Below, piece after piece: positions 16,616-25,698 of a DNA stretch of 64,000 nt. Each line of letters opens with the position of its first letter. The stretch's first letter is position 1. A program made the translations under genes and the position numbers. A model generated the notes under the pieces. That model saw only the letters and a program-made list of their open reading frames with translations, was not told the DNA's origin and did no database searches. Source of the stretch: Maritimibacter alkaliphilus (lineage in GTDB: Bacteria > Pseudomonadota > Alphaproteobacteria > Rhodobacterales > Rhodobacteraceae); the NCBI RefSeq assembly GCF_019801605.1, contig NZ_JAHVIT010000005.1, positions 1 to 64,000 on the forward strand, read 5' to 3'.

Positions 16616-17551
16616 ATGGAAACCCTCTTCTACGTCGTCCTCCCCGTCTTCCTTGTGATCGGGGCCGGCTATGCCGCGACCCGGTCCGGGGGCATCTCGG
16701 CCATAGCCATCGACGGGCTGATGACCTTCGCGCAGAAATACGCCCTGCCCTGCGTGCTCTTCACCGGGGTGGCGCAGCTCGACCTTGCGCAGGCGATGCA
16801 CCCGGCGCTGCTGGCCTCCTTCTACACCGGGGCGATCGCTGCCTTCGTGGTGGGCTTCCTCGTGGCGCATTTCGTCTTCGGGCGCAGCTGGCAGGACAGC
16901 GTGGTGATCGGCTTCATCGCCGAGTTCTCCAACACGATGATGTTGGGCCTGCCGGTGGTGGAACGCGCCTATGGGCAGGACGAACTGAACGCGGCCTACG
17001 CGGTGATCTCGATCCATGCGCCGGTGGGCTACACGCTGGGCACCACGGTGATGGAGGTCGTGCGCGCGCGGGAGACCGGGTTGAGCATCGCGCGGCTGCC
17101 GTTGCAAATCCTGCGCCAGCTGTCGAAGAACATGCTGGTGGTGGCGCTTCTGCTGGGCTTCATCGTGAACGTCATCAACCTGCCCCTGCCCCAGCCGATC
17201 TGGGATGCCATCGCCCTGATGAACCGCGCCGGCCTGCCGGTGGCGCTCTTCGCCGTGGGCGGCATCCTCGTGCGCTACAAGCTGGAGGGCGACGGGCGGG
17301 TGATCGCGATGATCTGCTTCCTCTCACTGATCCTGCACCCGGCGATCGCCCTTGGCATGGGGGTCCTGCTGGGGCTGTCGCCCGCGGACCTGCGCGGGGC
17401 GGTGATCATGGCCTCGGTGGCGCCGGGCATCAACACCTACGTCTTCGCCTCGATCTACGGGCGGGCGCTCAGGGTCTCCGCCTCCTCGGTGCTGGTGGCG
17501 ACGGCGACGGCGCTGCTGACCGTGTGGTTCTGGCTCACCGTGCTGCCCTGA
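16616..17551 (+). CDS. AEC-family (auxin efflux carrier type) transporter
   Basis: The 311-residue inner-membrane protein has about ten hydrophobic helices in two repeats: a first half starting FYVVLPVFLVIGAGYAATR and a second half after residue 160. The conserved segment EFSNTMMLGLPVVERAYG (residues ~101-118) and the C-terminal VASVAPGINTYVFASIYG match the family. Substrates of bacterial members are small organic acids or unknown. It sits seven bases after the MBL gene. Confidence 0.88.
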   Translation: METLFYVVLPVFLVIGAGYAATRSGGISAIAIDGLMTFAQKYALPCVLFTGVAQLDLAQAMHPALLASFYTGAIAAFVVGFLVAHFVFGRSWQDSVVIGFIAEFSNTMMLGLPVVERAYGQDELNAAYAVISIHAPVGYTLGTTVMEVVRARETGLSIARLPLQILRQLSKNMLVVALLLGFIVNVINLPLPQPIWDAIALMNRAGLPVALFAVGGILVRYKLEGDGRVIAMICFLSLILHPAIALGMGVLLGLSPADLRGAVIMASVAPGINTYVFASIYGRALRVSASSVLVATATALLTVWFWLTVLP

Positions 17552-17595
17552 GACAGGCCCTCAGATAGGCCCCCAGACAGGCCTGACCTTGCGGC

Positions 17596-17679
17596 GCGGG
17601 GGCTGGCGCCCCCGCAAGCGATGTTTTGCGGCCCTGACGGGCCGCGGCCTCCGGCGGGGATATTTGGGAAACGAAAATG
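17596..17679 (+). repeat. REP-like element, copy R1
   Basis: GCGGGGGC and GCCCCCGC form a stem around a 4-base loop (17596-17615), followed by a GC-rich part and then GCCTCCGGCGGGGATATTT, with a trailing GGGAAACGAAAATG. It lies between the convergent AEC and ABC-ATPase genes. The GCCTCCGGCGGGGATATTT stretch is shared exactly with copy R2. Confidence 0.75.
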
Positions 17680-17684
17680 CCCGG

Positions 17685-18731
17685 TCAGAGCGCCTGACCA
17701 TTGGCGTCGAAGAAGATCAGCCGCGCGGGATCGAACGCCAGGCCGGTGGTGGCACCGGGGCGCAGATCGCTGTCGCCGATCACCCGGACGGTCACCTTTT
17801 CCTCCAGCCCGCAATCGAGGACGAGGAAGGTATCCGCGCCGAGGTATTCCACCACGTCGACCGTCCCGTCCAACTGGCCCTCCCCGGGGGCGCAGAGGGC
17901 GATATGCTCGGGCCGGATGCCGAGGCGGGTGGCCGCGCCCTTGCCCGTCACCTCGCCGCCGCGACCGGCGGGCAGGCTGTAACCGGTGGCCGACATCGTC
18001 ACAGGCATGACGTTCATCTTCGGGCTGCCGATGAACTGCGCCACGAAGAGGTTGGCGGGGTTCTCGTAGAGGTCGCGCGGGCGGCCGACCTGTGCGATAT
18101 GGCCGCCTTCCAGCACCACGATCCGGTCCGCCAGTGTCATCGCCTCGACCTGGTCATGGGTCACGTAGATCATCGCCTTGCCGAGCCGCTGGTGCAGCTT
18201 GGCGATCTCGTAGCGCATCTCGACCCGCAGCGCCGCGTCGAGGTTCGAGAGAGGCTCGTCGAAGAGGAAGGCCGTGGGGTCGCGCACGATGGAGCGCCCG
18301 ATGGCGACCCTCTGGCGCTGCCCGCCGGAGAGGTCCTTGGGCCGCCGGTCCAGCAGGGCATCGAGCTTGAGGACATCGGCAGCCGCGGCCACCTTCTGCT
18401 CGATCTCGGCCTTCGGCGCGCCGGCGGTCTTGAGCGCGAAGCCCATGTTCTCGGCCACCGACATGTGCGGGTAGAGCGCATAGGACTGGAACACCATGGA
18501 GAGGCCCCGCCCCGAGGGCCGCTGATCGGTGACATCGCGCCCGTCGATCAGGATCTGGCCGCGGCTGGTTTCTTCCAGCCCCCCGATCATCCGCAGGAGC
18601 GTGGACTTGCCGCAGCCCGAGGGGCCGACGAAGACGACGAATTCGCCCGGCTCGATCTCGAGGTCGATGCCCTTGATGACGACGACGTCGCCATACCATT
18701 TCTCCACCGCAGACAGCGTGATTGCAGACAT
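17685..18731 (-). CDS. ABC importer ATPase, UgpC/MalK type
   Basis: The 348-residue protein has Walker [10 protein letters not shown] (36-44), signature [14 protein letters not shown], Walker [13 protein letters not shown], and a C-terminal TOBE/OB part ([10 protein letters not shown]). This layout is that of carbohydrate importers of the CUT1 class. It ends the leftward transporter operon; the stop lies close to REP copy R1. It overlaps nothing; three bases separate it from the permease gene. Confidence 0.92.
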   Translation of the reverse strand: MSAITLSAVEKWYGDVVVIKGIDLEIEPGEFVVFVGPSGCGKSTLLRMIGGLEETSRGQILIDGRDVTDQRPSGRGLSMVFQSYALYPHMSVAENMGFALKTAGAPKAEIEQKVAAAADVLKLDALLDRRPKDLSGGQRQRVAIGRSIVRDPTAFLFDEPLSNLDAALRVEMRYEIAKLHQRLGKAMIYVTHDQVEAMTLADRIVVLEGGHIAQVGRPRDLYENPANLFVAQFIGSPKMNVMPVTMSATGYSLPAGRGGEVTGKGAATRLGIRPEHIALCAPGEGQLDGTVDVVEYLGADTFLVLDCGLEEKVTVRVIGDSDLRPGATTGLAFDPARLIFFDANGQAL

Positions 18732-18734
18732 GTC

Positions 18735-19949
18735 TTATCCTTTCACAGAGCCTGCGGTCAGGCCCTTGGTCATGAAACGTTCCAGCCCGAGGAAGATCAC
18801 CATGATCGGCAGCGTGGCGATCACTGCCCCGGCCATCAGGTGCTGGCGCGGGATCTCGGAGGAATTGAGCATCGTCACCCCGCGGGTGAGCGTGAATTTC
18901 GACGGGTCGTCCAGCAGCATGAAGGCCAGCAGGAACTCGTTCCAGGCGATCATGAACACGTAGAGCGAGACCGAGGCCAGCGCCGGCAGCGCCAGCGGCA
19001 GGGTGATCTTCCAGATCACGGCGAGACGCGAGAGCCCGTCCATGAGGCCCGCTTCCTCCACCTCGGCCGGCAGGCCTCGGAAGTAGCCCTGCAGCATGTA
19101 GAGACCCACGGGGATCGTGGTGACCGGGTAGATGATCACGATCCCGAAGATCGTGTTGCGCAGCCCCGCCATGGAGAAGCCGATGTAGATCGGCAGGGCG
19201 AGGACGATCATCGGGACCATGTAGATCAGCAGGATCCCGCGGGAGAAGGCCTTGGCGCCCCGGAAACGCAGCCGCGCCACCGCATAGGCGCCGGGGATCG
19301 AGAAGGCGAGCGTGATGATCACCGTCAGCACCGAGACGTAGAAGGATGTCCAGAGGTAGGTGCCGAAGTTGAAATCCCGGAAAAGCTCGATGTAGGAGCG
19401 GAAGAGATCGACGCCCCGGCCGAGGTCGAGCGAGAAGTCGAGCGGGTTCTGCAACAGCGCCTGCTGGCTCTTCAGCGAGGTCATGACCATGACGTAGAAG
19501 GGGATGATCACGATCGCGGTGAAGAAGATGTAGCCGAAGCCGGTGAGGAAGCGGATCACCGCGGCCTCGAACACATGGCGGGTCAGCGGCCCGGGCCGCA
19601 CCCCGGACAGGATCGCGCAGAGCCCGATGCCCGCCGCAAGCGCCGTGACCATCAGCGACAGCACGACCGCCACCGCCCCGGCGCCCGAGCCGATCAGAAC
19701 CGGCCCCACGCCCGCGAAACTCAGTACGGCGACCAGCACCAGCATCAGCCCCGAGACCGCCCAGCGGTTCGGCAGGTAGAGCGGCGCCAGCCCCGAGACG
19801 AGCCCCGCGACGAAAATACCGATGAGCCCGGGCCGGAACCCGGCCCCGGTGGCGAAGGACATGGCCACCGCCACCGTCACCGCCACCACGGCCATCCAGA
19901 GCACGCCAAGCAGCGCACCGGTCACATGTCCCTGACGGATCGCAGTCAT
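18735..19949 (-). CDS. ABC importer permease, MalG type, with extra N-terminal helices
   Basis: The 404-residue protein (start ATG 19949, with GGGAGG upstream) has a MalG-like core from about residue 125 on, including the EAA loop segment EVEEAGLMDGLSRLAVIWKITLPLA. Before that core are some 110 residues of hydrophobic helices (GALLGVLWMAVVAVTVAV and others) that ordinary MalG proteins lack. It pairs with the MalF-like permease upstream. The extra helices suggest a modified membrane part. Confidence 0.88.
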   Translation of the reverse strand: MTAIRQGHVTGALLGVLWMAVVAVTVAVAMSFATGAGFRPGLIGIFVAGLVSGLAPLYLPNRWAVSGLMLVLVAVLSFAGVGPVLIGSGAGAVAVVLSLMVTALAAGIGLCAILSGVRPGPLTRHVFEAAVIRFLTGFGYIFFTAIVIIPFYVMVMTSLKSQQALLQNPLDFSLDLGRGVDLFRSYIELFRDFNFGTYLWTSFYVSVLTVIITLAFSIPGAYAVARLRFRGAKAFSRGILLIYMVPMIVLALPIYIGFSMAGLRNTIFGIVIIYPVTTIPVGLYMLQGYFRGLPAEVEEAGLMDGLSRLAVIWKITLPLALPALASVSLYVFMIAWNEFLLAFMLLDDPSKFTLTRGVTMLNSSEIPRQHLMAGAVIATLPIMVIFLGLERFMTKGLTAGSVKG

Positions 19950-19980
19950 GCCCGGACCTCCCGGGCCTGCACGGGCCCTA

Positions 19981-20023
19981 TCATCCACTGTTCGAAAATA
20001 TCCCCGCCGGAGGCTCCGACGGC
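19981..20023 (-). repeat. REP-like element, copy R2
   Basis: On the minus strand this reads GCCTCCGGCGGGGATATTT followed by TCGAACAGTGGATGA. It sits in the 115-base gap between the two permease genes of the sugar importer, inside an operon. The GC-run hairpin of the other copies is replaced by a short GCCGTCGGAGCCTCCGGC hairpin. Confidence 0.7.
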
Positions 20024-20064
20024 GCGGCCGGACGCCCGGCCCGTGGTGATCGCACAACGCATCG

Positions 20065-21300
20065 TCACAGCCCCTCCTCCCGGCTCATGGTCTTGAAGAA
20101 GAGGATCGAGAAAACCAGCAGGCAGAGGAAGACCACCACCGCCACAGCGGCCCCGGCCCCGATGTTGGAGAGCGCGAAGGCCTGCTCGTAGACATTCACT
20201 GTCAGGGTCCGCGTGCCTGCATTGCCCCCGGTCAGCAGGAAGATGTCGTCGAACTTGTTGAAGGTCCAGATGAAGCGCAGCAGGAAGAGGACCGAGAGGA
20301 TCCCCAGCAACTGCGGCAGGGAGAGGTACCAGAACTTCTGGAACGGTGAGGCGCCGTCCATGTCCGCGGCCTCGTACATGTCGGTGTCGATCGACTGCAT
20401 CCGCGCGAGGATGAAGAGGAAGGACAGCGGGAAGTAGCGCCAGATCTCGAAGAGCGTGACCATGATCAGTGCCAGCGGCCGCTCGCCGAAGAAGTTGATC
20501 GCCTGGGTGCTCACGCCCATCTGCACCAGCAGCGCATTGGCCGAGCCCGAGAAGGGATCGAAGAGCGTCACCCAGGTGAAGGCCACCGCGATCACCGGGG
20601 CCACGTAGGGGAAGAGGTAGAGCCCGCGCAGGATCCCCTGCCCGCGGAAGCTCTTGTCCAGCAGCATCGCGGCGAAGAGCCCGACGACCAGCGCCCCGAC
20701 GGTGCCGAAGACCGCGTAGAAGAGCGTGATACCCAGGACGGACCAGAACTCGCCCCCGTCGAAGACCATGCGGAAGTTGTCCAGCGTGAAGGTGGCGTCG
20801 GTCAGCACGTTGCGGCCCTTGCCGGTGACGACGGGCGCACTCGCCTCGGCGGCGGCCTCCACGGCGTCTGCATCGCCGTCCAGCGTGACGGGCACGCGAA
20901 TGCGGTCGCTGAACCCGCCCTCGATATCACCGAAATCACAGGTCAGCCGCTGGCCCTCGAGGGTACAGGGCCCCTCGATCTCGCCTGCGGGCTCGAGGCC
21001 CTCGGGCAGCGTATCGCTCAGGGTGACGCCCGCGATGGGATCGGTGCGGGAGGAATTGCGCAGCCGGTATTCCACCCGCATGTCGTCGCCATCACCGCGC
21101 AGGCTCTCACGGACGATGGGGGCCGTGGGGCGCAGGTCGGCCAGCTCGACCGGCTTGAAGGAAATCCAGAAGATCGCAAGCAGCGGCACGATCACCACGA
21201 GGGAGACGCTCACCAGCGTGGGCGCCAGCAGGCCCCAGGCCAGCCGGGCCTCGCGCTTGGCCAGCGGGCCTCGGCGGGTGGGAGGGGTCAAGTCGGTCAT
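20065..21300 (-). CDS. ABC importer permease, MalF type, with DUF11-like periplasmic insert
   Basis: The 411-residue protein has transmembrane helix 1 at about residues 22-47 and then a ~115-residue soluble stretch (52-165) before helix 2. That stretch reads like one DUF11 beta-sandwich repeat: YRLRNSSRTDPIAGVTLSDT, then LPEGLEP and LTCDFGDIEGG. The EAA loop segment EAADMDGASPFQKFWYLSLP is in the C-terminal half. The insert takes the position of the P2 loop of E. coli MalF, which contacts the binding protein. It pairs with the MalG-type permease. Confidence 0.9.
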   Translation of the reverse strand: MTDLTPPTRRGPLAKREARLAWGLLAPTLVSVSLVVIVPLLAIFWISFKPVELADLRPTAPIVRESLRGDGDDMRVEYRLRNSSRTDPIAGVTLSDTLPEGLEPAGEIEGPCTLEGQRLTCDFGDIEGGFSDRIRVPVTLDGDADAVEAAAEASAPVVTGKGRNVLTDATFTLDNFRMVFDGGEFWSVLGITLFYAVFGTVGALVVGLFAAMLLDKSFRGQGILRGLYLFPYVAPVIAVAFTWVTLFDPFSGSANALLVQMGVSTQAINFFGERPLALIMVTLFEIWRYFPLSFLFILARMQSIDTDMYEAADMDGASPFQKFWYLSLPQLLGILSVLFLLRFIWTFNKFDDIFLLTGGNAGTRTLTVNVYEQAFALSNIGAGAAVAVVVFLCLLVFSILFFKTMSREEGL

Positions 21301-21372
21301 GAGGGGGCCGGTCGTTGGGTCTGGAAACAGGACAGCCCCGCCGGGAAGGGCGGGGCCGCGTCAGGATCGGCG

Positions 21373-22725
21373 TTACTGGATCTTGGCCAGTTCGTCGTTC
21401 ATCATCTCGACGGTCGCAGCGGCATCGCGCGCGCCGTCGAGGTACTCACGCACGGCGCGGTTGATGACCTGCGAGTTCACCATCTTCGAGGCGAGGCCAA
21501 GCTGCCCGTCCTTCACGCCCCAACGCTGCGCGCTGTCGAGGCCCGCGACGATCTCCTCGATCATCTCGGGGGCATAGAGGTCGCCGAGCGGCGCCTTGCG
21601 ATCCACGCCCACGGGCAGTTCCGCCCAGGCGTCCGAGAACTCGGTCGGGTTCTCCTCGGTGCCGCGGCGGATCGGGAACTTGCCCTCCGGCGCGATCGCC
21701 AGCGTGTTCATGTAGCCCTCGCCCATGGAGTACTTCACGAAGTCGATGGCCTCGTCGATCTCGGCGTCCACGGTGATGCCGAACATGTTCATCTCGGACC
21801 ATGCGGCGCCATCGGGATTGGACGGCCCGGCGAAGTTGGTCACGATGCCGGTCTTGGAGGCCAGTTCGTCCGACGCGGGATCGTCATTGATCGTGGGCGG
21901 GGCGCTGTCGCGCAGGCCGGCCAGCTCGTCGAGGATGAAGGGCGACCAGATGATCATCGCCGCGTTGCCCGCGAAATAGACCTCGCGCGACTGCTTCCAG
22001 AAGAGGTCACCCGGGGGCGAGGCCTCGGCGATCTTCTTGTAGAATTCCAGCGCCTCGATCGTCTTGGCCTCGTCCAGCGCCATGAACCCGTCGGGGCCCA
22101 CAGGCGTGATCCCGTTGGCGAGGAAGACATGCTCCAGCACCTGGCTCATGAAGTTGTCGTCGACCTTGGTGGCGGCGACGAAGCCATACATCTCGGGCGG
22201 GTTCGACAGCTTGTCGAGCGCGGCCTCCACGGCGGCGTAGGTGGTGGGCGGCTCCAGCCCGTTCTCCTCGAAGAGGTCCTTGCGGTAGAGGATCATCTGG
22301 GTCCAGCCGTCGACCGGCACGGAGGCCACGCCGCCGTCGAAGGCCGCCATGGCCATGGCACCGGGGGCGAAGGTGTCCTCGCCCAGGTCCTCGACCACCT
22401 CGGTCGCCGCGTCGTAGTCGAGGATCCCCGCCTCGGCCCAGGGCAGCGCGTATTGCAGCGGGTGATAGATCACGTCCGGCAGGTCGCCGGCGGCGAAGGC
22501 GGCGGTGGCACGGGTGCCCAGTTCGCTCTCCGTCACGGGGATGACCTCGACCGCGACGCCGGTCTCGGCCTCGAAGGCCTTGGCCATTTCCTGCTGCTTG
22601 GCGAGACGCTCGGGCTGTTCCTCGGTGGTCCAGAACCGCAGGTCCTGCGCCTGCGCGGCTGCGGCGCCCAGAACCAGCGCGAGCGCGGCACTGCTCAGCA
22701 GGCGGTGGGGTCGTTGAAATGTCAT
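21373..22725 (-). CDS. ABC importer substrate-binding protein, family 1 (sugar type)
   Basis: The 450-residue precursor begins MTFQRPHRLLSSAALALVLG and has a signal peptide cut near AAAQAQ. It has the SBP family 1 pattern (VTESELGTRATAAFAAGDLP, DVIYHPLQYALPW). A clear GGGAGGAG lies just before the start at 22725. It delivers the ligand to the MalF/MalG pair downstream. The ligand cannot be named from sequence; sugars or glycosides are most likely. It is the first gene of the operon. Confidence 0.88.
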   Translation of the reverse strand: MTFQRPHRLLSSAALALVLGAAAAQAQDLRFWTTEEQPERLAKQQEMAKAFEAETGVAVEVIPVTESELGTRATAAFAAGDLPDVIYHPLQYALPWAEAGILDYDAATEVVEDLGEDTFAPGAMAMAAFDGGVASVPVDGWTQMILYRKDLFEENGLEPPTTYAAVEAALDKLSNPPEMYGFVAATKVDDNFMSQVLEHVFLANGITPVGPDGFMALDEAKTIEALEFYKKIAEASPPGDLFWKQSREVYFAGNAAMIIWSPFILDELAGLRDSAPPTINDDPASDELASKTGIVTNFAGPSNPDGAAWSEMNMFGITVDAEIDEAIDFVKYSMGEGYMNTLAIAPEGKFPIRRGTEENPTEFSDAWAELPVGVDRKAPLGDLYAPEMIEEIVAGLDSAQRWGVKDGQLGLASKMVNSQVINRAVREYLDGARDAAATVEMMNDELAKIQ

Positions 22726-23132
22726 TCTCTTGCTCCTCCCGTCGGGTGGTACGTGCTCAAAATCTTCAGCAGTTGCCGGATGGCGGCAGTCCTGCGAACT
22801 CGCGGCATCCGGGCAGGAGAAAACGGCCCGGAGCCTTGTCATCGGCGCGGCAACTGGTCGTTTTCGACGCTGGCCCTCCCTGCAGCCTGCCTTGAATTGG
22901 CAGGCCCGGCTGCGCGTCAAAGATGACGCGGCTTCCCGGTGTGTCAAGGGCAGCCCCGTCCGCTTCGCGTCACTTATCCATTTCAGCCAATGACTTGGGC
23001 GATTTTACAGGTAAAAGGCATGCAATCATCGCCGCGCAGGCGCCAAGCCCTGAAGGACGGGGCCCCGCGTTCGGGTGCCGGAGCGGCAGGCCGGAAAGCG
23101 ACATGCCGTAAGGTCACCTCGGGCCGATGACG
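22726..23132. other. Promoter region of the sugar importer operon
   Basis: About 400 bases between the phosphatase stop and the binding-protein start, upstream of the importer operon. It should hold the operon promoter, but no clear operator was seen. No LacI-type regulator is adjacent. Confidence 0.4.
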
Positions 23133-23891
23133 TCAGGCGCTGATCAACCACGCCGCGAGTTTCTGGCGGGTCGCCTCATCCACGCCCACCGCGTCGAGAT
23201 AGCCCGCCGCCCCGCCGAAGCCACTGTCGAGCCAGTCGATCACATGTGCCATCGCCTCCGGCGGGCTGGCGAGGATGCGGGCCGCAGCCTCAGCGGTGGT
23301 GCCGCGGTCCTGCATCCGCTCCCGCAGGAGCGCCATCAGCGCGGCCCCGTGGCTGGCGGTCAGGGCAAAATCCTCGATCACCGCCGCGCGGGTCACCCCG
23401 GCGTTCAGCAGCAGCAGCGCCACGATCAACCCGGTCCGATCCTTGCCAGCGGTGCAATGGATCAGCACCGGCCCGCTCTCCTCGGCCGCGGCGATAGTGC
23501 GCAGCGCCCGCGAGAACCCCGGTCGGCAGCTGTCGAGCGCCACAAGGTAGCGCTCCGCCATGTCGAAGCTCTCGCCCGCCTCGCGCGCGGCCTGCTCCGC
23601 CGGGGCGAGCCCGTCATAGAGCGGCACATGGGCGCGCAGGATGCCGGGGAAACGGTCAGCCGGATTGGGCGCGCGCTGCGCCTCGTCCTCGGCGCGCAGA
23701 TCGACGATGTGGGTCAGCCCGCAGCGCCGCAGCGCGGCCCGGTCCGCCGCCGTCAGCCCCCGCAGCGCATCCCCGCGCCAGAGCCGGTTGGGCAGCGTCT
23801 GCCCGCCCTGCTCCAGCGGCATATGACCCAGGTCGCGCAGGTTATGCACCCCCTGGAGGTGTCGCGGCAGCTCGGGCGGCGTGTCGGTCAT
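23133..23891 (-). CDS. Tyrosine/lipid phosphatase of the DSP/Y-phosphatase 3 family
   Basis: The 252-residue protein starts MTDTPPELPRHLQGVHNLRDLG; NLRDLG and LWRGDALRGL are hallmarks of the Y_phosphatase3 group. The active-site loop is HCTAGKDRTG near residue 147, with the nucleophilic cysteine, and a general acid is expected near the middle. The open frame extends far upstream but has no conserved sequence; the start at 23891 was chosen because homology begins there. Substrate unknown (phosphotyrosine or phosphoinositide-like). Confidence 0.87.
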   Translation of the reverse strand: MTDTPPELPRHLQGVHNLRDLGHMPLEQGGQTLPNRLWRGDALRGLTAADRAALRRCGLTHIVDLRAEDEAQRAPNPADRFPGILRAHVPLYDGLAPAEQAAREAGESFDMAERYLVALDSCRPGFSRALRTIAAAEESGPVLIHCTAGKDRTGLIVALLLLNAGVTRAAVIEDFALTASHGAALMALLRERMQDRGTTAEAAARILASPPEAMAHVIDWLDSGFGGAAGYLDAVGVDEATRQKLAAWLISA

Positions 23892-24458
23892 GTGGTCTGG
23901 TTCCCCTCGTCGCGGCCTCGTCGCGGCCTTGTCGCGGTCTGGGCCGCGTGATCCCCGGCGCAGCATCACTGGCAGGCCCCGGCCCCGCAATGGCCATTCG
24001 GCCGCACGCCGGAAATCCCGGCATTGCATGCCGACACGGCGAGGGAAAGGGCAGAGACGGGAAAACCGGGATGCCTGCGCATCCCGGTTCCTCGTGCAAC
24101 CGAGGTCGCGGCCCGGGCAGGGAGGAGACATCCCGGGACTGACCCAGGGATACCACGCCCGCCCCCTCCGGCAAAACAACCCCAGATTGCACCACCCGCA
24201 CCCACGCCGCGTCGCGGCATTTGCGCAACAGGCGGGCATCTGCCCGGAGAAGGAGCGCCCGAAAGCAGGCACAACACCCGAAAAACCGCGAAAAGGACGG
24301 GCATTTTGCGAACGGGGCCGAAAAACACCCACCTGCCCGGGACCAATCTCAGGGTCAGGAAACTGACGCGTTCCCCTGCTCGCCTTTTCGTGGTATACAG
24401 GAAGCCATAACCGGAGGGTCCGCCAAAGGACCCCCAACGAGCAGACAATGAGGCAGGC
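23892..24458. other. Intergenic region before the Hint-domain gene
   Basis: About 570 bases without a convincing gene. Near its right end GGGTCC and GGACCC (24416-24421 and 24428-24433) form a small hairpin. A four-codon frame MRQA starts at 24448 and its stop overlaps the next ATG, so it could act as a tiny upstream reading frame. Confidence 0.4.
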
Positions 24459-25547
24459 ATGAGAACGTGCATTCGTGGCACGTTCGTCATTTCCTGGTCG
24501 CAGACAGATGTGGACGGCGTTGCCGGTGCCACGGTTTCCGCCCTTACGCCGGGCACGGTCTGGCGTTGGCATGGGGAACCGTTGCGCGTGGACGGGCCCG
24601 GTGCGGTCCTGCGACTGGAACGGACGGATGAGCAGATCGCCCTGCATCGGCGGGCGGCCCCGATGGTGCGCCGGCTCGTGGGGCGGGCACTGGCAGGGGA
24701 CGCGGCCCTGCCCGATCCCACCCTTGACGACGCCCCCTTCGCGGACAGCGGCTTCGACGTGACCGACGGGCGACAGGCCTACCGGGTCACGCTGATCGAC
24801 CTCGGACCGCGGTTGCAGCCGCTGCTCATGTTCGTGGATCAGATCCCGCCGGCAGACCGCGATCTGTGGATCGTGCGCTGCCGCCTCGACCGGACCCGCT
24901 CGCCGGGGCTGATGCGGGCACAGCGGGCGCCCGATGCCCCCGGGGCCGGCGTCATCTGCTTCGCCCCCGGCACCCGCATCCGCACCCCGCAAGGGCCCCG
25001 CCTGGTCGAGACCCTGCGCCCCGGCGAACTGGTGGTGACCAAGGACAGCGGCCCGTCCCCGATCCGCTGGATCGGCAAGCGCCACATGACCGGCGCCCGG
25101 CTCATGGCGATGCCGGAGTTGCGCCCGATCCGCATCCGCGCCGGTGCCTTCGGCCTGAACCGCCCCGAGGGGGAGCTGATCGTTTCGCCCGGGCACCGGA
25201 TGCTGGTGCGCGGTGCCGTGGCGCAGCGGCTCTTCAACACCGAGGAGGTGCTGGTCGCCGCCCGGGACCTCGTGGACGGGCGCTCGGTCCGGCGCGATCT
25301 GGAAATGGCGGAGGTGACCTACATCCACCTGATGCTGGACAGCCACCAGATCCTCTTTGCCAACGGCACCGAGGCAGAGAGCTTCCACCCCGGCAGCGCG
25401 GACCTGTCGCTCCTGGGGGCCGAGGACCGCGCCCGGCTGCAGGAGGTCTTCCCGCAGGCGCTGCGCGATCCGGGTGCCTATGGCCACTACGCCCGCCGCC
25501 TGCTGAGCCATCCGGAAGCGGCGATCATGCGACACAAGGCAGCTTGA
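24459..25547 (+). CDS. Hint (Hedgehog/intein) domain protein
   Basis: The 362-residue protein has a central Hint domain starting at ICFAPGTRIRTPQGPRLVE (about residue 167), with the cysteine expected as nucleophile, the segment LRPGELVVTKDSGPSPIRWI, and the block VSPGHRMLVRG. These modules self-process or act as autoproteolytic switches in secreted proteins; in Rhodobacterales they are frequent and usually of unknown function. The N-terminal 165 residues are unrelated to known domains. No signal peptide is evident. Confidence 0.85.
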   Translation: MRTCIRGTFVISWSQTDVDGVAGATVSALTPGTVWRWHGEPLRVDGPGAVLRLERTDEQIALHRRAAPMVRRLVGRALAGDAALPDPTLDDAPFADSGFDVTDGRQAYRVTLIDLGPRLQPLLMFVDQIPPADRDLWIVRCRLDRTRSPGLMRAQRAPDAPGAGVICFAPGTRIRTPQGPRLVETLRPGELVVTKDSGPSPIRWIGKRHMTGARLMAMPELRPIRIRAGAFGLNRPEGELIVSPGHRMLVRGAVAQRLFNTEEVLVAARDLVDGRSVRRDLEMAEVTYIHLMLDSHQILFANGTEAESFHPGSADLSLLGAEDRARLQEVFPQALRDPGAYGHYARRLLSHPEAAIMRHKAA

Positions 25548-25613
25548 TCGGGGCAGCCTGAACGGGGCAGCCTGATCGGGGCAGCCTGTAGCGGCTAGCC
25601 TGAGGGGGCGACC
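25545..25613 (+). repeat. 14-bp tandem repeat at the end of the Hint gene
   Basis: TGATCGGGGCAGCC (25545-25558), TGAACGGGGCAGCC, TGATCGGGGCAGCC, TGTAGCGGCTAGCC and a degenerate fifth unit follow one another. The first TGA is the stop codon of the Hint gene. Such repeats arise by slippage. Confidence 0.8.
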
Positions 25614-25650
25614 TGAAGAGGGCGGCGCGAGGGTCGCCCTGTCGGGCACG

Positions 25651-25672
25651 AAAAAGGCGGCCGAAGCCGCCT
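25651..25672 (-). terminator. Rho-independent terminator of the his genes
   Basis: On the minus strand GGCGGC-TTCG-GCCGCC is followed directly by TTTTT, 27 bases after the hisG stop. This is a strong intrinsic terminator with a UUCG tetraloop for the leftward hisS-hisZ-hisG unit. Confidence 0.85.
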
Positions 25673-25698
25673 CCCGTCGTGCGTCTCTCGGGACCGGT

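Noticed and set aside
17589..20096. Plus-strand open frame of 835 codons opposite the sugar importer genes
   Set aside because: Antisense shadow with extreme His/Asp/Arg content; the minus-strand importer genes are clear.
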